A stretch of 64,000 nt of DNA from Spirometra erinaceieuropaei (taxonomy: Eukaryota; Platyhelminthes; Cestoda; Diphyllobothriidea; Diphyllobothriidae), in the NCBI GenBank assembly GCA_902702965.1, contig CACRXP010000115.1, positions 565,807 to 629,806 on the forward strand, read 5' to 3'. Below the pieces are notes generated by a model. It was not told where the DNA came from. It was given only the letters and a program-made list of their open reading frames with translations, and ran no database searches. Position numbers and translations under genes: made by a program. Below, piece after piece: positions 40,762 to 53,351 of this stretch. Every line of letters begins with the position of its first letter. Positions within the stretch are counted from its first letter, which is position 1.

Positions 40762-42898
40762 ATGAGGAGGGAAGCGGCAGCTATATCATGGGAGACTGAA
40801 CTGCATGGTCGAGCAAACGATAACTGGAGTACTTTCAGTTCCTTACTGAAAGAGATTGTTTATTCCAGTTGTCCTCTCAGAAGACAGAAAATCACAAACC
40901 GCCCAAAATGGATAAACCCGGACTTGAAGGCCTCTTTCAGAAAAAGGAATCGTCTGTGGAGGCGTTACAGACTAACTGGCTCCGACGAACACTTACAGGA
41001 ATATAAGCGGCAACGATACGTCTGTAAAAGTGAGGCCTCAAAGCTGCGAAAGAAGTTTGAACTAAACATCCTCCGAAATTCGTTGGAGCATCCGAAAATT
41101 TTATATCGTTATATACGATGTACTAAAAGGAGTCAGGAGCCCATCCCTGCCCTCAGGTCTGCAGATGGAAAAGTGGAGATTGATGACCAGGTTAAAGCGT
41201 CCCTCCTTTCCGACTTCTTTCAGTCCGTCTTCACCCGAGAACCTAGTTCTATATTTGCCCATCCATCCATTCGCCAGCCAACCTCTCCTCCCAATTCCCC
41301 TTCCCATCCTATCCCCTCCCTACCCTCCTTAACCGAGGAACCACTCTTTTCATCTACCATAGTTAGGGCCGAGCTACTCCGGCTGAAACCTGCCAAATCG
41401 CCTGGCCCAGATAGAATTCCCGCCCTAGCACTTCGTGAACTTGCTAATGAACTGTGCAAACCCTTATCCGCAATATTTCAAAAGTCATTTGAAGACGGCG
41501 AGCTCTCGGAAGAATGGAAGTGCGCACTCATTACTCCGATCCATAAAGGAGGCTCAAGACTTGACTGCGGAAATTATCGTCCTGTCAGTCTTACTTGCAT
41601 CGCGTGTAAAATAATGGAACGCATTATCAAAAGACACTTGATGAAATACCTGGAACAGAACAAAATATTGTGTGATGCCCAACATGGCTTTCGTCCAGGG
41701 CGCTCCTGCCTAACGAGTGTTCTTTACTCGCACGAGAAATGGACACGAGCTACCGATAAGGGTTTTCCAGTTGATGTCATATTATTTGACTTCAAGAAGG
41801 CCTTTGACAGTGTCCCACACAGGCTTCTTTTACAGAAGATCTGGGATGTAGGGATTCAAGGGAGAATGTTTAAATGGATCAGGAGTTTTCTGTCCTCCAG
41901 ACTACAAAGAGTCGTCCTTAGTAATTCTACCTCGGAATGGGTAAAGGTGGAAAGTGGTGTTCCACAGAGTTCTGTCTTAGGCCCAGTACTCTTCCTGATT
42001 TATGTTAATGACTGCATCAACGAGGTGAATTGCGAGGTTCTGATGTTCGCGGATGACATAAAAATATGAAGTGATGTCAAGTGTGATGATGACGCAGAGA
42101 AGTTGCAGTCGAACTTCAACAAACTGTGTGCTTGGTCGAACAGATGGCTTTTGAAGGTTAACGTGTCCAAATGCGTGGTTTCGCACCTGCACACCGGCCG
42201 CAATGCCTCTCCCAAAAACCAGTACTATATTGACGGGACGAGGCTAGAAACTGTGGAAAGACACAGAGATCTGGGTGTATGGGCGACCACAAATCTATCG
42301 CCATCAGAACACTGTAGAAATATGGTCCAGAAGGCAACTAGTACTCTACACAGGATCAGACGTGCATTTAAAATATTCCCTCTCGAACTTTTCGAAAGAC
42401 TCTTTGGTGTCTTTGTAAGACCTCATCTAGAGTATGGAATGCCAAGCATCTTCACCATGGATGAGGAAGGATATCACCTTACTCGAGCAGGTACAACGCA
42501 GAGCGACAAAGATGGTCGACGGTCTAAAGCATTTGTCTTATCAGGAGAGGCTGAATTTGCTTGGCCTATTCCCTCTCTCTTATAGACAAATAAACTGCAG
42601 TCTACTCTGGACGTTCCGGATTGTTCGCGGCCAGGGTTGCTCATTAAGAGCAGAGGACTTCTTGGAGTTCGCCCGAACAAACCAACTACGCGGCCATGCA
42701 TACAAAGTCGGGAATGAGCGCACGCGTTTAGACCGACGAAAATTTTCATTCAGCCAGCTGGTTGTCAGGCCGTGGAACTCGCTTCCAAGCGAGATGGTGA
42801 CGGCTGATACAGTTTGTGTGTTTAAAAGAAAACTTGCTCGTCTATTTTTCGACAGAAATCGGCTTGTACAGCATGACTATGCACAGCCAGTTTTGTAA
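40762..42898 (+). pseudogene. CR1/Jockey-type LINE reverse transcriptase
   Basis: A reverse transcriptase that copies LINE RNA at the target site. The open frame 40762-42069 has SPGPDRIPALALRELA, ALITPIHKGG, CGNYRPVSLT, AQHGFRPGRSCLTSV, FDFKKAFDSVPH (motif A), GVPQSSVLGPVLFLIYVND (motif B; the usual QGS is QSS) and MFADDIKI (motif C with the catalytic DD). TGA at 42067 replaces a Trp codon. The same frame continues SDVKCDDDAEKLQSNFNKLC, NVSKCVVSHLHTG and LEYGMP. A frameshift near 42440-42455 moves the end (MRKDITLLEQVQRRATKMVD, SFSQLVVRPWNSLP) to another frame, ending in TAA at 42896. The apurinic endonuclease expected N-terminal to the RT is absent. Classification as CR1-like is confident. 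Confidence 0.92.
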
Positions 42899-43254
42899 AA
42901 TCTGTCATATACAATCTTCCGCACTAATTTACAGTGACCCCATGCACTACATTATGATAACGATTGAACTGTGACCCAATCACATTTTAAATGCCTGCAA
43001 TTTTATTTTATTTTTAAGTATGAATCTGCGAAAGCACCGTACATAAATAGGGTCATCAAGGGCTTTGCCTGTAACCCTTCAATATACATATTCATAATGC
43101 CCAATTTGCAAACAAGCAGTGCTACGACAGGTATAAAATGTGTATGGCAAACGTATTATGCCGTACTTCCGACAAGGCATCAACTAAAATAAAAAAAACG
43201 CGTTTCGCCAATATTCTGCTACTATGTGACCCATCTGCAAGGGATTCGGCCCCT
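42899..43254 (+). other. LINE 3' flank, no gene
   Basis: AT-rich. No clear poly(A) or short terminal repeat was seen to mark the 3' end of the LINE. Confidence 0.35.
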
Positions 43255-43580
43255 CAGTGGGTTCCCTGTGTTCCTTACGTAGATGAACGTTCACTGATCG
43301 TTTGTACGAAACTGACTCATCCCCTTTTGCCTAAAGGGCACTCTCTAGAGCCCAACCAGCAGCAGGACAGCGGCGCATGATATAGGCTGAATGTTATCAC
43401 TGACAAAGGCAAAGGAATACGGGGATGGTCATTTCAGGCTAAATCGCCGTCGTCATCTAGTCATTCCCATGTCCGAAGTGTGAAACACCAGACGCTCGAG
43501 CCCGCGACCTTTTAGTTAGAAGTCCAACGCCTCCAATCACTGAGACACGGGCTCATCGTCCTGCATTAGGGGAATGTATA
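43255..43580 (-). mobile_element. Family S copy, minus
   Basis: The minus strand gives GTCTCAGTGATTGGAGGCG (A-box region), GGGCTCGAGCGTC (B-box region), GACGACGGCGATTTAGCCTG AAATGACC (hammerhead-like core with changed stem), CCTTTGCCTTTGTCAG, GCCGCTGTCCTGCTGCTGG and ACGATCAGTGAACG. The full unit order is kept. Confidence 0.75.
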
Positions 43581-43775
43581 GTGGTAGAGGCTCGTTCGTC
43601 TGCATCGTGCGCCGCTGTACGGCTACTTGTTGGGCACGAGAGAAAGCCCGCAAGGCACAGTGGGACAAGTGACGGCCATAAAAACGATCGGTGAGCGCTC
43701 TTCTACCATTGTACATGTCTGATCGCAACCAACAGGACAACGAGCGCGAGGCTTAGTAGTTAGAGTTTTACACGC
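43575..43775 (+). mobile_element. Family S copy, tail-to-head junction fragment
   Basis: GCCGCTGTACGGCTACTTGT, GGGCACGAGAGAAAGCCCGC and AAGGCACAGTGGGA (tail) pass through ACGATCGGTGAGCGC into CTACCATTGTACATGTCTGA, CAACAGGACAACGAGCGCG and a decayed A box GGCTTAGTAGTTAGAG. Like 34.8 kb, it spans the junction of two units. It is inverted relative to its neighbour at 43255-43580. Confidence 0.75.
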
Positions 43776-43829
43776 TAAATTTCAAATTGTTTACAGCCAC
43801 CAGCCATCATACGAAATTAAAAGTAAAAG

Positions 43830-44275
43830 TTGGGTTTGTCGCACTAGTGTTTGAAGATGCAGACAGGGAGATAAGCAGACGACCTTGCAAAAACCGGGTG
43901 TGCATCGTGTTATGATGGGTACCTGGGGTGAGAGGAGGTGTTTCGCGTCTCAACTGTGGTTTACTGTGGTGTTGGCGGAAGGAAGGAATGGAATGTAGGC
44001 GAGATCCTACATGTTCTAGCATGCATTACTAGTTGTTGCTCTGAAGGCAGGCGACAGTCAGCCAACCGTGATCGGAGACCCTCGCAGGAGACATATTGAT
44101 TAACGTGGCGGTTGATGTTATCTGAAATTGGAGTACCAGGCTTCGATGGATTCCTATGCCTGTTAAGTGTTAGCAATAGCAATCACTTCAAGACCGTCCC
44201 AATAATAACGGTAGCCACGACCAAAAGCGTGCGCAAACACGAATGATAAGGGGTCACTTTGGCGGATAGCCATTA
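43830..44275 (-). pseudogene. PLE endonuclease C-terminus remnant
   Basis: The minus strand from about 44255 reads PLSFVFAHAFGRGYRYYWDG LEVIAIANT, then two stops where Lys/Arg codons are expected, ESIEAWYSN, a frameshift, then SDNINRHVNQYVSCEGLRSR. It aligns with the PLE remnant at 14018-14431 (MFAHALEHDHRFTWDSTEVI, then EA.HS....NRHVDLDVHCKGLRTR), so both come from one sublineage. The frame continues to TAG near 43960, and the rest to about 43830 is probably 3' untranslated sequence. GIY-YIG proper is not visible. Confidence 0.75.
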
Positions 44276-44384
44276 ATTGTTAGTTTAGGCAAGTCTGATG
44301 GTTCCCGAGATCTCTTATACACAATTATGCCTAGGGATTCGACTCTTCGCTTCTAGTAGCAATATATATATATATGTCAGTACC

Positions 44385-44535
44385 TTAAAAAAGTCAAGGG
44401 AGGCCGAAATGAACACTTCTGGCTTATTAACAACCATCAGTCAGTCATACCCAACTCAATGTGCTGGTCACTTGAAATTCGAACCCGGGATCCTAGTTCA
44501 TGGGATTAGCGTCCTGCCACTGGCCTATTGTCCTG
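44385..44535 (-). mobile_element. Family S copy, minus, diverged
   Basis: The minus strand carries GATCCCGGGTTCGAATTTCA (B box), CAGCACATTGAGTTGGGTATGA, ACTGATGGTTGTTAATAAGCC and CAGAAGTG. The head is shortened. It is the inverted partner of the plus copy at 44630. Confidence 0.65.
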
Positions 44536-44629
44536 TCCTGTTAAATCAATGGGCAGGCAGCGATCGGGTTACGAAATGTGCTCATCCTGGTGTAATTAAG
44601 AGTTGGAACTAGAACCCTAGAAGGCAATC

Positions 44630-44840
44630 GTGCTACTCACTGCTGGAGTACCAAACACTATGACCAAAAATCTCGGGCTCGAAACTTATGCAATTCGTAC
44701 TTGGAGCTAGGTATGACCGACTGATGACGGCTAATGAGCCAGAAATCGCCATCCATGTCTACCTGTCTTTACTAACACTTCTTCTCTGCATATGCTGCCG
44801 ACTGAGTCCCAATAGGTAGTGGGGACGTACTCGTTCCGTA
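44630..44840 (+). mobile_element. Family S copy, plus
   Basis: CACTATGACCAAAAATCTCG GGCTCGAAACTTATG (B-box region), GGTATGACC, CTGATGACGGCTAATGAGCC AGAAATCGCC (core at 44721-44745, stem GGCT/AGCC kept with loop AATG) and GTCTACCTGTCTTTACTAAC. The tail is weak. Confidence 0.7.
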
Positions 44841-47800
44841 TCCTAATCTACAAATTACCATGCAAAATAGCGAAGAGGGTGGACTTTCAGACTATGCAAT
44901 ATCAACGCCATGCTGAGGATATGATTAACATCACAAGGTTTGCGGCGTTCAATCGAAGCATAATGAGCAGTTGACTGATGCACTCTTCATGCATCTAATA
45001 ATCAAACCACGATTCACAGCCTCCTGTTAATTAACCTGTTTTAAATGTTTTTACGTTTAAAAAACCAAGTGCCAGTTGAATGTATACAATATTGTCTTGT
45101 GTAAGGCAAACCTTAATCAGTTGCTTAGCTTTTCCGTGCGTCCAGTAATGTAAACATATATCGCCGGCAAAATGCATAAAATACTCTTTGCCATAGTCAT
45201 GTATCGGAGAATTACGTCTTCTCCATTTTTTTTGATTGTACGACAGGTATCTTTCAGTTTTTTAAAAAGGTATTTTCAATCTCTGATTGATAATAAACCC
45301 GCTCTGACGCTGCAGTTACATTTTAATTTTTAAATTAAATTCGGTAGAAATTTAGCATATGTGCGGGCTACAAAGGCTCGCTTTTGTTCAAAAAAATCGT
45401 TAATGTTTTAACACTCCTGTTTCACTGGCAGACGTATGCATTCCATCTAGCAATATTTAAAGTATTGTTTGCTAACTAATTGTGTTCCATTCAGAAGGTT
45501 TTTAAAATGTATTTCTCCTTTAATAATGAAGTGCGTGTGGGAGTGCAAGAAGATGAATCGATGAAGATGTTGTGAGGGCATCGACGCCTCAGGGCGATAC
45601 CGGTCGGTAAACGTTAACTTTCAGATTAATTGCCCGCCAACAAATAGCAAAAAGAGTCTACTTTTAAAAATATTGTGTGCGGTTCTCCATTGCTTTTCTT
45701 TACCCTGCACACATAACCCGTACCCGTAAGTCTTAATCTGCAATATTCCACATTCATCAATGCTTCAAAGAACATCCTCCGTGGGCGTCATATAGCAGAC
45801 CGAAAATAAGGGCTATCCCACATACTTAATAATAAGCCTTAATAAACGTACAGATGATATTCTGTTAAAATCGATATCTGTTGGTTTTGAAAAATTACAG
45901 AAGTATAAATAATTTTAAAACAAAAAGTCGTCCTTCCTCTAAGTGAGAAAAATTGCACAGGCTATTTGGTACGAAATGATTACGGAAAAGAATATTTGTT
46001 GCGCATGTTTATTATAAGGTTCTTTAACATCTACAAACTTATTAAGAATAAAAGGAAGAAATCCACACATCTTAGGTTATCTGATTGATTGTGATTAATT
46101 ATGTAGACAGGCGGAGATCATATTGTGAAATGCCCAGAATCCGTATTTAATGGAAATATGCCATCGTTTATGAAAGATACAATGCACAGTATGCTATTCT
46201 TTCAAATCGAAAACGTGTTAAAAATATTACAATTAATTTTTAATTAGAAAGACAAGCTAATGTGTGACCTCGACCACAGGCCTTAGACCCTGTCAAAAGC
46301 ACATTCTAACAACCTTGTAAACACAACGATCTGGTATTTATATTTTTCTCTGCAACTTATTTGTCTGCGCTAGTCCCTATCTTTACGGTAATAATGTATA
46401 TTTTTATCCTATTGACGGGAATTTATTTCTAACTAATTTGGAAAATTAGTCGGTATGCCTTTTTCTTGACAATGAGATTTATATGATTAAACTAGTTTAA
46501 GTAAAATTAAAGACCACCGTTGTGTTGAGCGGAAAAAATGCATCCTAAATACCTTTGAGATGTCCTTTTTGCCTTTCGGTTTTCAAAATGCTGGTTTGCC
46601 CACTTGGCTTACGGCAGTGTCATTTTGAGCATATGCAAACCACGGCGCCTTGTTAATTGACCCTATTTATGGGGCCATCAACCTGTCTACGTCAGTTAAA
46701 CTAACGAAATTGTGAGAAAAAGGCGTTCTCATTGCGTAAAAACTATTTTATTCACGTCTGCCCAACTAAAATTAAAAATAAATAATAAGCGCACAGAAAA
46801 AACCTTTTGACTGATGTACGGAGGTCCTTTTTCATAGCGATTTGCGTAGTTCATGTATCCACACAATAATATTGAGGGAGGTAACTTTTGTCAGCAAGCA
46901 TTCTAGATAATATCCAGGAGTGTGCTTATGAGTACTATTTCTACATGGGGACTATTTTAAAGCGAGATATAACCAAAGAATGTTCGATGGATCCGCCATT
47001 GACCAGATAAATTTTAAATTGTTATACTTTTGATTTGTCTGTCCTCAGGCATTTGTAACGCAAAGTTGCTTGTATAAACGACTGCAAGATTTTACTCATT
47101 AATGCTTTGCGCAGAAGATGGTATGTGAGTCAAGAAGCTGTTCTCAAAGGAAGGAAAATAGTGGCCTAACGCAAAAATGTTTATAAATATACTTTTAAAT
47201 TGATTTACAGAAAACAGTCCCATTCCCAGAAACCTCGGCCGGCGTCCTTCACACCTTTTTTTAAAGAGTCTTTTTCAGAAGAATTAAGCATGCGATAACA
47301 AAACTTTCGTGACCCATCTTACCCAATCTAGATTCTATATTATTATATGATTTAGGTTCGAGTATGTCATCCTAAATATTTGACAAATTTGGGCCACTTA
47401 GGATTACTGGCAGATATTTTTTTTTAACTAGTACACTATGCATGTCGTTTTATAGAAAACGGATTATATTGGTGAAAAGCGTAAAGAAAAACCACGGTAG
47501 AAAAAAGTGAGACTAAGAGGTGCTTAAATTTCGTTTACCTGAAATTTTCTCATTTCTGCCATTTTGTAAAACTCATTGCAGAGCCATAGTTATCGCCCGG
47601 AACTATTTCGCAAAAACCACCAAGTTACCCTATTTATGAACCACTTTACGTATGTTATCATCTAAGGTTTAAATACGGGGCCGATTTTATTCATGGTCTG
47701 TAGAATGGTCAACATATTTTTAACCTAGTTGTTAACACTTTTCGTTTAGATTTTAGACATATAGAAAATACGACTTATTTTAATCACTGACACGGTTGCG

Positions 47801-48400
47801 TAATGTCTGTTGGAAGGTTAAACTCAAAACCGTTAATGCTTAACAAGCAGTAAGCAATTCCGGCGAGAGGCTGACATTACCGTAGAGCGGCTCGTTGGTC
47901 TTCGATAAACAGTTCGACCAGAGCACAGTAAATGTCGTGTTATACGCCACGCTTTTTGAACACTTTTCTCCGCAGTATGTACACAAAAATCTGTTAAAAC
48001 TCGACGTTTTTCGTGCTACGTAAGAGTGAGTTTCCAAAACATTCTTTAAACGAAGCAAATGCCTTTCCTTTTTTCAGATTTATTCCGGGCGAAAAGTGCT
48101 TCCGTTTACTAAAATGTACTTTTCTTCGTCAGGTTTTGCTTTTCCAGCATTGCTTAGATGCTTCTTAAGCGCGTTTTTAATTATAAACCTCATACGAATG
48201 ACAAATCTATGTGAATATAGTCTGTTATCGTTGCTAGAGCATACAATTACTTAGATTACGCATTTGGTTAGTCGTATTTATTTATGGCCCGCCCGTCGAT
48301 TGTGATGACATAATATACTAACTGCTGTAGGGGGCAAAACTCCTGAAACATCCTGACCGAAATTCAGACTGTCGATTCTGCTTACGCTAGTCGTTCTATA
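44841..48400. other. AT-rich DNA, no gene recognised
   Basis: Unusually ORF-poor: almost no frame over 60 codons from 44.6 to 47.8 kb. No repeat family from this window was found. Confidence 0.35.
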
Positions 48401-51400
48401 TTTCGCCTATTTGCTGCTGGTGTTAGAAAAACCTATGCTCTCATGGGCGATATGTTTTAGGTGGTTATGCTTACTTATAAAATCTTGTGCGTACGGACAA
48501 GAATATCCCTGCAACGCAAAGTCCGCCAATCCGCTTTCCCCAAAGCCGCATGAGAGCGAGGAGAAGATTGACTGTTGAAAAATGACATAGATGGGTCTTA
48601 TAAGTGCCGAATAGCGTAAAAACAATTATCTTTCATTGAAAAGTAAAAGTTGAAAAAAATGCTATATTTCAAATAGCTAAAGTTGGGTTAGCAAGAAGGA
48701 TGTATAACAGAGAGAAACGACATAAATAGGAACGCTAATGAAAAAATTATTACGAGTAAAACAATCAGTACATTGTTGACTGTTCATTTGCATTTTGAAC
48801 GGCATAAATTCTTGCAGATAGGGGATGACCAGGTTGCGCCGAGCGGATCGCTCAGCGTGAGTATCTAGCACAAAACGAAAATCTTCTTGTGTCGAAAGTG
48901 TGTATTTGTCTTGTGCCAGTGTCTCCTAATAAGGACGGAAGTCCCGGCTGTCTACAGGGATAAAAATAAACTGGAGGCCACATGTGGAGAGGTTGGTTGC
49001 TGTCGTGCAAAAAGTTAGATTACGGTTGCAAAAGTTGTTAGGGTAGTATCACTTATGAGCGCCGAGGAGGACATAGTTTTTTTTTAAATTATGATGTCCA
49101 TTCAGCGATGGTTAATGGCGTTGTTACCTATGACACTTCCTACAACGTTGACGAACACCTTGCTGTTTGTGGTATCGGTAGTCGACTGCCAGACTGGCTA
49201 CTCTCCAAAGTTAATAGCTATGCAAACCATCAATCGCCAACAGTTTTTGAAGGTTGACGTCGGCGAAGTATGCTCCTTTTCCACATACTACCCCCAGAAT
49301 CACCTTCTTAGGCTTGCATAAAAATAAGACCTAATTGCAAAAGCAAATGCTCTTCCAGAATGAGGGCCGGTTAACCATACAGTTCGTCGCAAAGAAACAT
49401 ATGTTCTATACTTTTCCATTTAAAACCGTTTTGTTTATGGCTTCCCGTCTATAAAATTCAAATTCCCACATCTTTTCCTGACTGTGTTCATAAGGGACAG
49501 TGGCGAGGGTTCCCCATAAATTATCTCAATAGAAATATGTGGTACTTTTTACTGGACGAAAAAATCGTCGCTTTGTCTATTTATGGACCGTTCTGGTCTA
49601 ACCTGCTTATTTCGGGGTGCGTTTCCACTATTATTTATTTGCCAAAAATTTTCCCTTAAGATATTAAAATAAACTGTTAACGTCACATGCTAAAACCCTT
49701 TTTTCGACTTGGCCTATTTTAAAATCACGCGCAAATGTTCCTTAAGTAAGAGCACAAAGGTACATCGGAAAGCAGATTTCTAATTTTAGCACATGTGAAG
49801 ATCACTTTTATGCAGTCTTTGTTCTGCTTTTTCTTAATTCAAAAACGGTACGGATTCAACTATAGCATTTAAGCCGCATGTTACTATTTACTCGGCCGTT
49901 GTGGTTGTTTATTAAAAACACACTATTATGACATAAATAGCTCAAGTATACGGAAAATTAAAGTCGATTTGTTTGGTTAAAATCGATTTATATTTGTCAT
50001 AAAGGAGAAAAGGCTCTCTTGGAGCGCCTGATCAGTAAACAGACATTTTCTCTAATCCTATGAAGACGTTCTATATGATGATTAGCCAAATTAAGAAACA
50101 TGCATTTATACATTAAACCCATACTATTAGCATGCTTACACGAAGAGACTTGTTTATCTTTACAAATTAAGTTTGCGCATTTGCAGCGACTTCGTACCCT
50201 TTGGCATTTCTGCATTCCTCAAGACAGCTGTTATTTAAAAAAGCAAAAGGGGGCATTCAAAACTTAATTTGGTGTTAGAATTTCACCACATACCTTTGCT
50301 TATTAAGAAAGGGGTTCAAGACTGGAAGTCTTAAGGACTGATAGGTAATAGTTAGTTGCTTTAGGTTAAGTTTGCACTTTACTTCACGTTCAATAGGTAA
50401 TATGTGCGGAGGTTACTTTATTCCCACCGATATTGGTGAAACTGGCAATAAATAGACAAATGACGAATAAGAAGTCTCAATTAATTTTTAACTTGCAAGC
50501 TTCGGCCTGTGCTATGACAATGACAGGCAAAAATGCGATAACATCACATAGGCAAGTTTTACGAAACAGTTCGAAGTAAGAAGATGCGATCACTGGAGCA
50601 GTATCTTCGTTGGTCTTGTGGCTAAAAAGCCAAATGCTACAGCAGGTAATTTCCAGTCTTTTACCGGACCTGTTGCTGCTATGCACAGAACAAATACGTC
50701 GGTGGAACAGGATGTGAACATGCTACAGCAGTCAGACAAAATGACGCTTACTCTAAGTTTGCCGCTCATTCGATCATACCCATCCACACTTTCCAGTTTG
50801 AAAAGATCGAAATTTTGGTAATGAGTGAGAAGGGTATAACTTGCAGGGTGCTCGAATCGTGGTTTCCTGGCCATTTTACCGCTGGCATTCATTACCGCAA
50901 CCTTGGAAAATTAAAAGGTAAGAGGAAGGGCGTGGGCGACCTACGTTTCCGGCGACATTACACCGAGTAACCCTCGCCTAAGAAATCAACAAAATCAATA
51001 ACTTTATGGCAGTTGGATACATAAACATGGTCCGACAGGCAATAATCGAATTAAACACTGTCCCATCGATGGGTTCAACAGCTACTCATTAGAGTAGGCC
51101 TGTGTTTGCCAGACATCCGCGTTGTATAAATACTGCGTTCCCTAGGTTTCTACTACAGTTTTCTGTGGAAATCTCTGATTATGGATTTAAGTTAAAATTC
51201 AGAGTGTTAGGCTGCAGTCGCATCCTTTTCTCCTGGACAGAAATTTTCCCTATGTCCTGCAATCCACTACTTAAATTTTAAATTTCTTTTCTGTCTGTTT
51301 GTGATCGGCAGGTCTCCATTTGCCGACGCTAACATGTCTCGTTTTATTTTAGTCGTTTTCCGAACTGCTTTTGCCGAGTCATTACTCGTGTTAGAATTGT

Positions 51401-52262
51401 ATTATTTTATGATAGCTGCATCTGTCCGTTAACAGAATATTTTGATAAATTTTGTCAAGACATCCTGAAAGTTCTCCGATTCCTACCAGCACAACGCATA
51501 TTTCTGCTCGTTGATATTTGCGATTCGGGCAGCCAAAAATCATTAAAGCCCAGTTTGAAGTCAGGAAATTAGTAACCAATCATAAAGTTTAAAAAAGGGT
51601 TTTTTGAACAGAACAGTCTAAAACAAAGGCATTTTAAGGATTTGGGTTTGTCACTAAAAATAATCGTAATAGCGTGAGTAAGAATATTTAATCATAGCCA
51701 TTGATACTTTCCAATCATAAACAGAGTCCAAGGTAGTTAATTAGATATATTGGAGGACAAAATAAATAGTGTATAAAACATTTGTGTATTCACCGATAGT
51801 TAACTAGTTTTGGCTACATCCGAAACATATGTGATGTTTGACAGTCGCAGATATAAAAGCACCTGGATATTGAAGAAGGACTAAGAACCAACAGTCGAAG
51901 TAACAGCTCATAATAAAACACACCTCTTGTGGAAATGTTGCCTTCCTTAACTTCAAACATTATTTGTCACTCGTTATCACATAAATGCAAAAAATGGAAA
52001 TGGCATACATATGCGCAGATATATTGACACATATACGTGGTAGTTTTTTGCGATCCAGGTGATGCCCCATACAAATCTCATTATGAAACAACCAGTAGTT
52101 GCTCAGGACATAAGGTCTCCGTAAGCGTACTTGTGATTCATTCCAAAAGTCTCAAAAAAGTCTTTGTACCGACGGTAACAAATAATAATCAAAAGTAGCG
52201 TCATCTGTCTGCATTATTTGAATGATGCAACATAGTGTTTTGCCTATATGGAATAATTTTGG
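48401..52262. other. AT-rich DNA, no firm gene
   Basis: Scattered frames under 105 codons. The frame 50892-50590 (minus) is the longest and contains ATGPVKDWKLPAVAFGFLAT, but it has no known domain and is opposed by an open plus frame. Confidence 0.3.
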
Positions 52263-52705
52263 GTGAGGTTTGGACCTGCAACCCCTCTTGACGGATACCA
52301 TATGGTAAGTTTGTTAAAATGATTTTGATTAACATACCTAACTTGTCCACTCGTTGGACCAGGAAGAAAAAGGATGCGCGAGCAGAGCTTGAAGGATGGG
52401 AAGGAAGCGCGTGTCAGTCGATTCTATGTGTAATTGAAGGCGGCGTGTACAAAGTCTCCGCGGCAATCCGCTCGCTGGTGAAGGAGGACGGGTAGAACAC
52501 AATCACGGCTGAAAGGCGGCTAAGGAAGCCACGGGTTAGTTCGCAGCGCATGGGCATTGTACTGGGACCAACAGACTTCCAATCCGTATGATCGGTGCCA
52601 TTATCGAGCCCGTTAAGGCACTGTCGGGATTAAGAAACTTAACCTGTCGCAAGCAGGTTTCGAAACACGCTCTGGGAAGCGCGTGCGAACCGATACCTGT
52701 TGTAA
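52263..52705 (+). repeat. Dispersed repeat, family E, copy 2
   Basis: GGTTTGGACCTGCAACCCC, ATACCATATGGTAAGTTTGT, GCGCATGGGCATTGTACTGG, GACCAACAGACTTCCAATCC and GGGAAGCGCGTGCGAACCGATACC are collinear with 32717-33130. Confidence 0.7.
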
Positions 52706-52912
52706 ACGGGAATGGCGTTACTAAAATAGTCAGGAAGGGGCAAGCACTTGATATAAATAAGGTCGGCTTATGCGCAACTACTTAAGCAGTTTTAGGAAGC
52801 TAACTGTATGGTATCGGTCAAGTGAGGCCACAGGACCGAATTGTGTTTTCGATAGGGCTACTGTCGTAAGTAGCAAATTTATATGGAGGTTTGCATGATT
52901 CAACATTAGCCG

Positions 52913-53351
52913 GTGTTCCTATTAATCTACCTTGAAGACAAGTTTGAATCCCAGTTAAGCCTGAGAATGCTATCCAGAAGATATATGGATGGTACCTTCG
53001 AAATTGTTGATAATGACGAAAAACCTAGAAGCCGACTTAATGTCACGAAAAGCCTACACCCACAATTAAAATTGAATTGGAGAATTGGCGGAGCAATAGG
53101 CTGCCTTTCGTTGGAAATCGCTCATGCATAAACTTACCTGCAAAGGCCAGTGTTTGAATTTCCTGAATCTTGTACCAGTGCAAAGGAATCATAATCTCGG
53201 CTTCCAAAGAGCGATAAACGTTTGCAATGTTGAGATACTATGCAACAACTATCTTGCCTTAAAGAGGCGCTGCTTAAACTTAGCTACCCGTCATGTTTCA
53301 TCTAAAAGTACGGTAAACCCTAAGCTTCAAGATGACGGAACAGACAGTTGA
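52913..53351 (+). pseudogene. Possible PLE reverse transcriptase remnant
   Basis: The frame 52913-53131 has RRYMDGTFEIVDNDEKPRSR, which resembles the PLE block R-Y-V-D-D-T-F.....; the second catalytic Asp would be Gly. Then LHPQLKLNWRIGGAIGCLSL resembles the P.I.FT.E....LPFLD block. The next frame (53124-53351) has QCLNFLNLVPVQRN, reminiscent of the Y.N..SNHP region. Identity is low and rests on block order. Confidence 0.45.
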
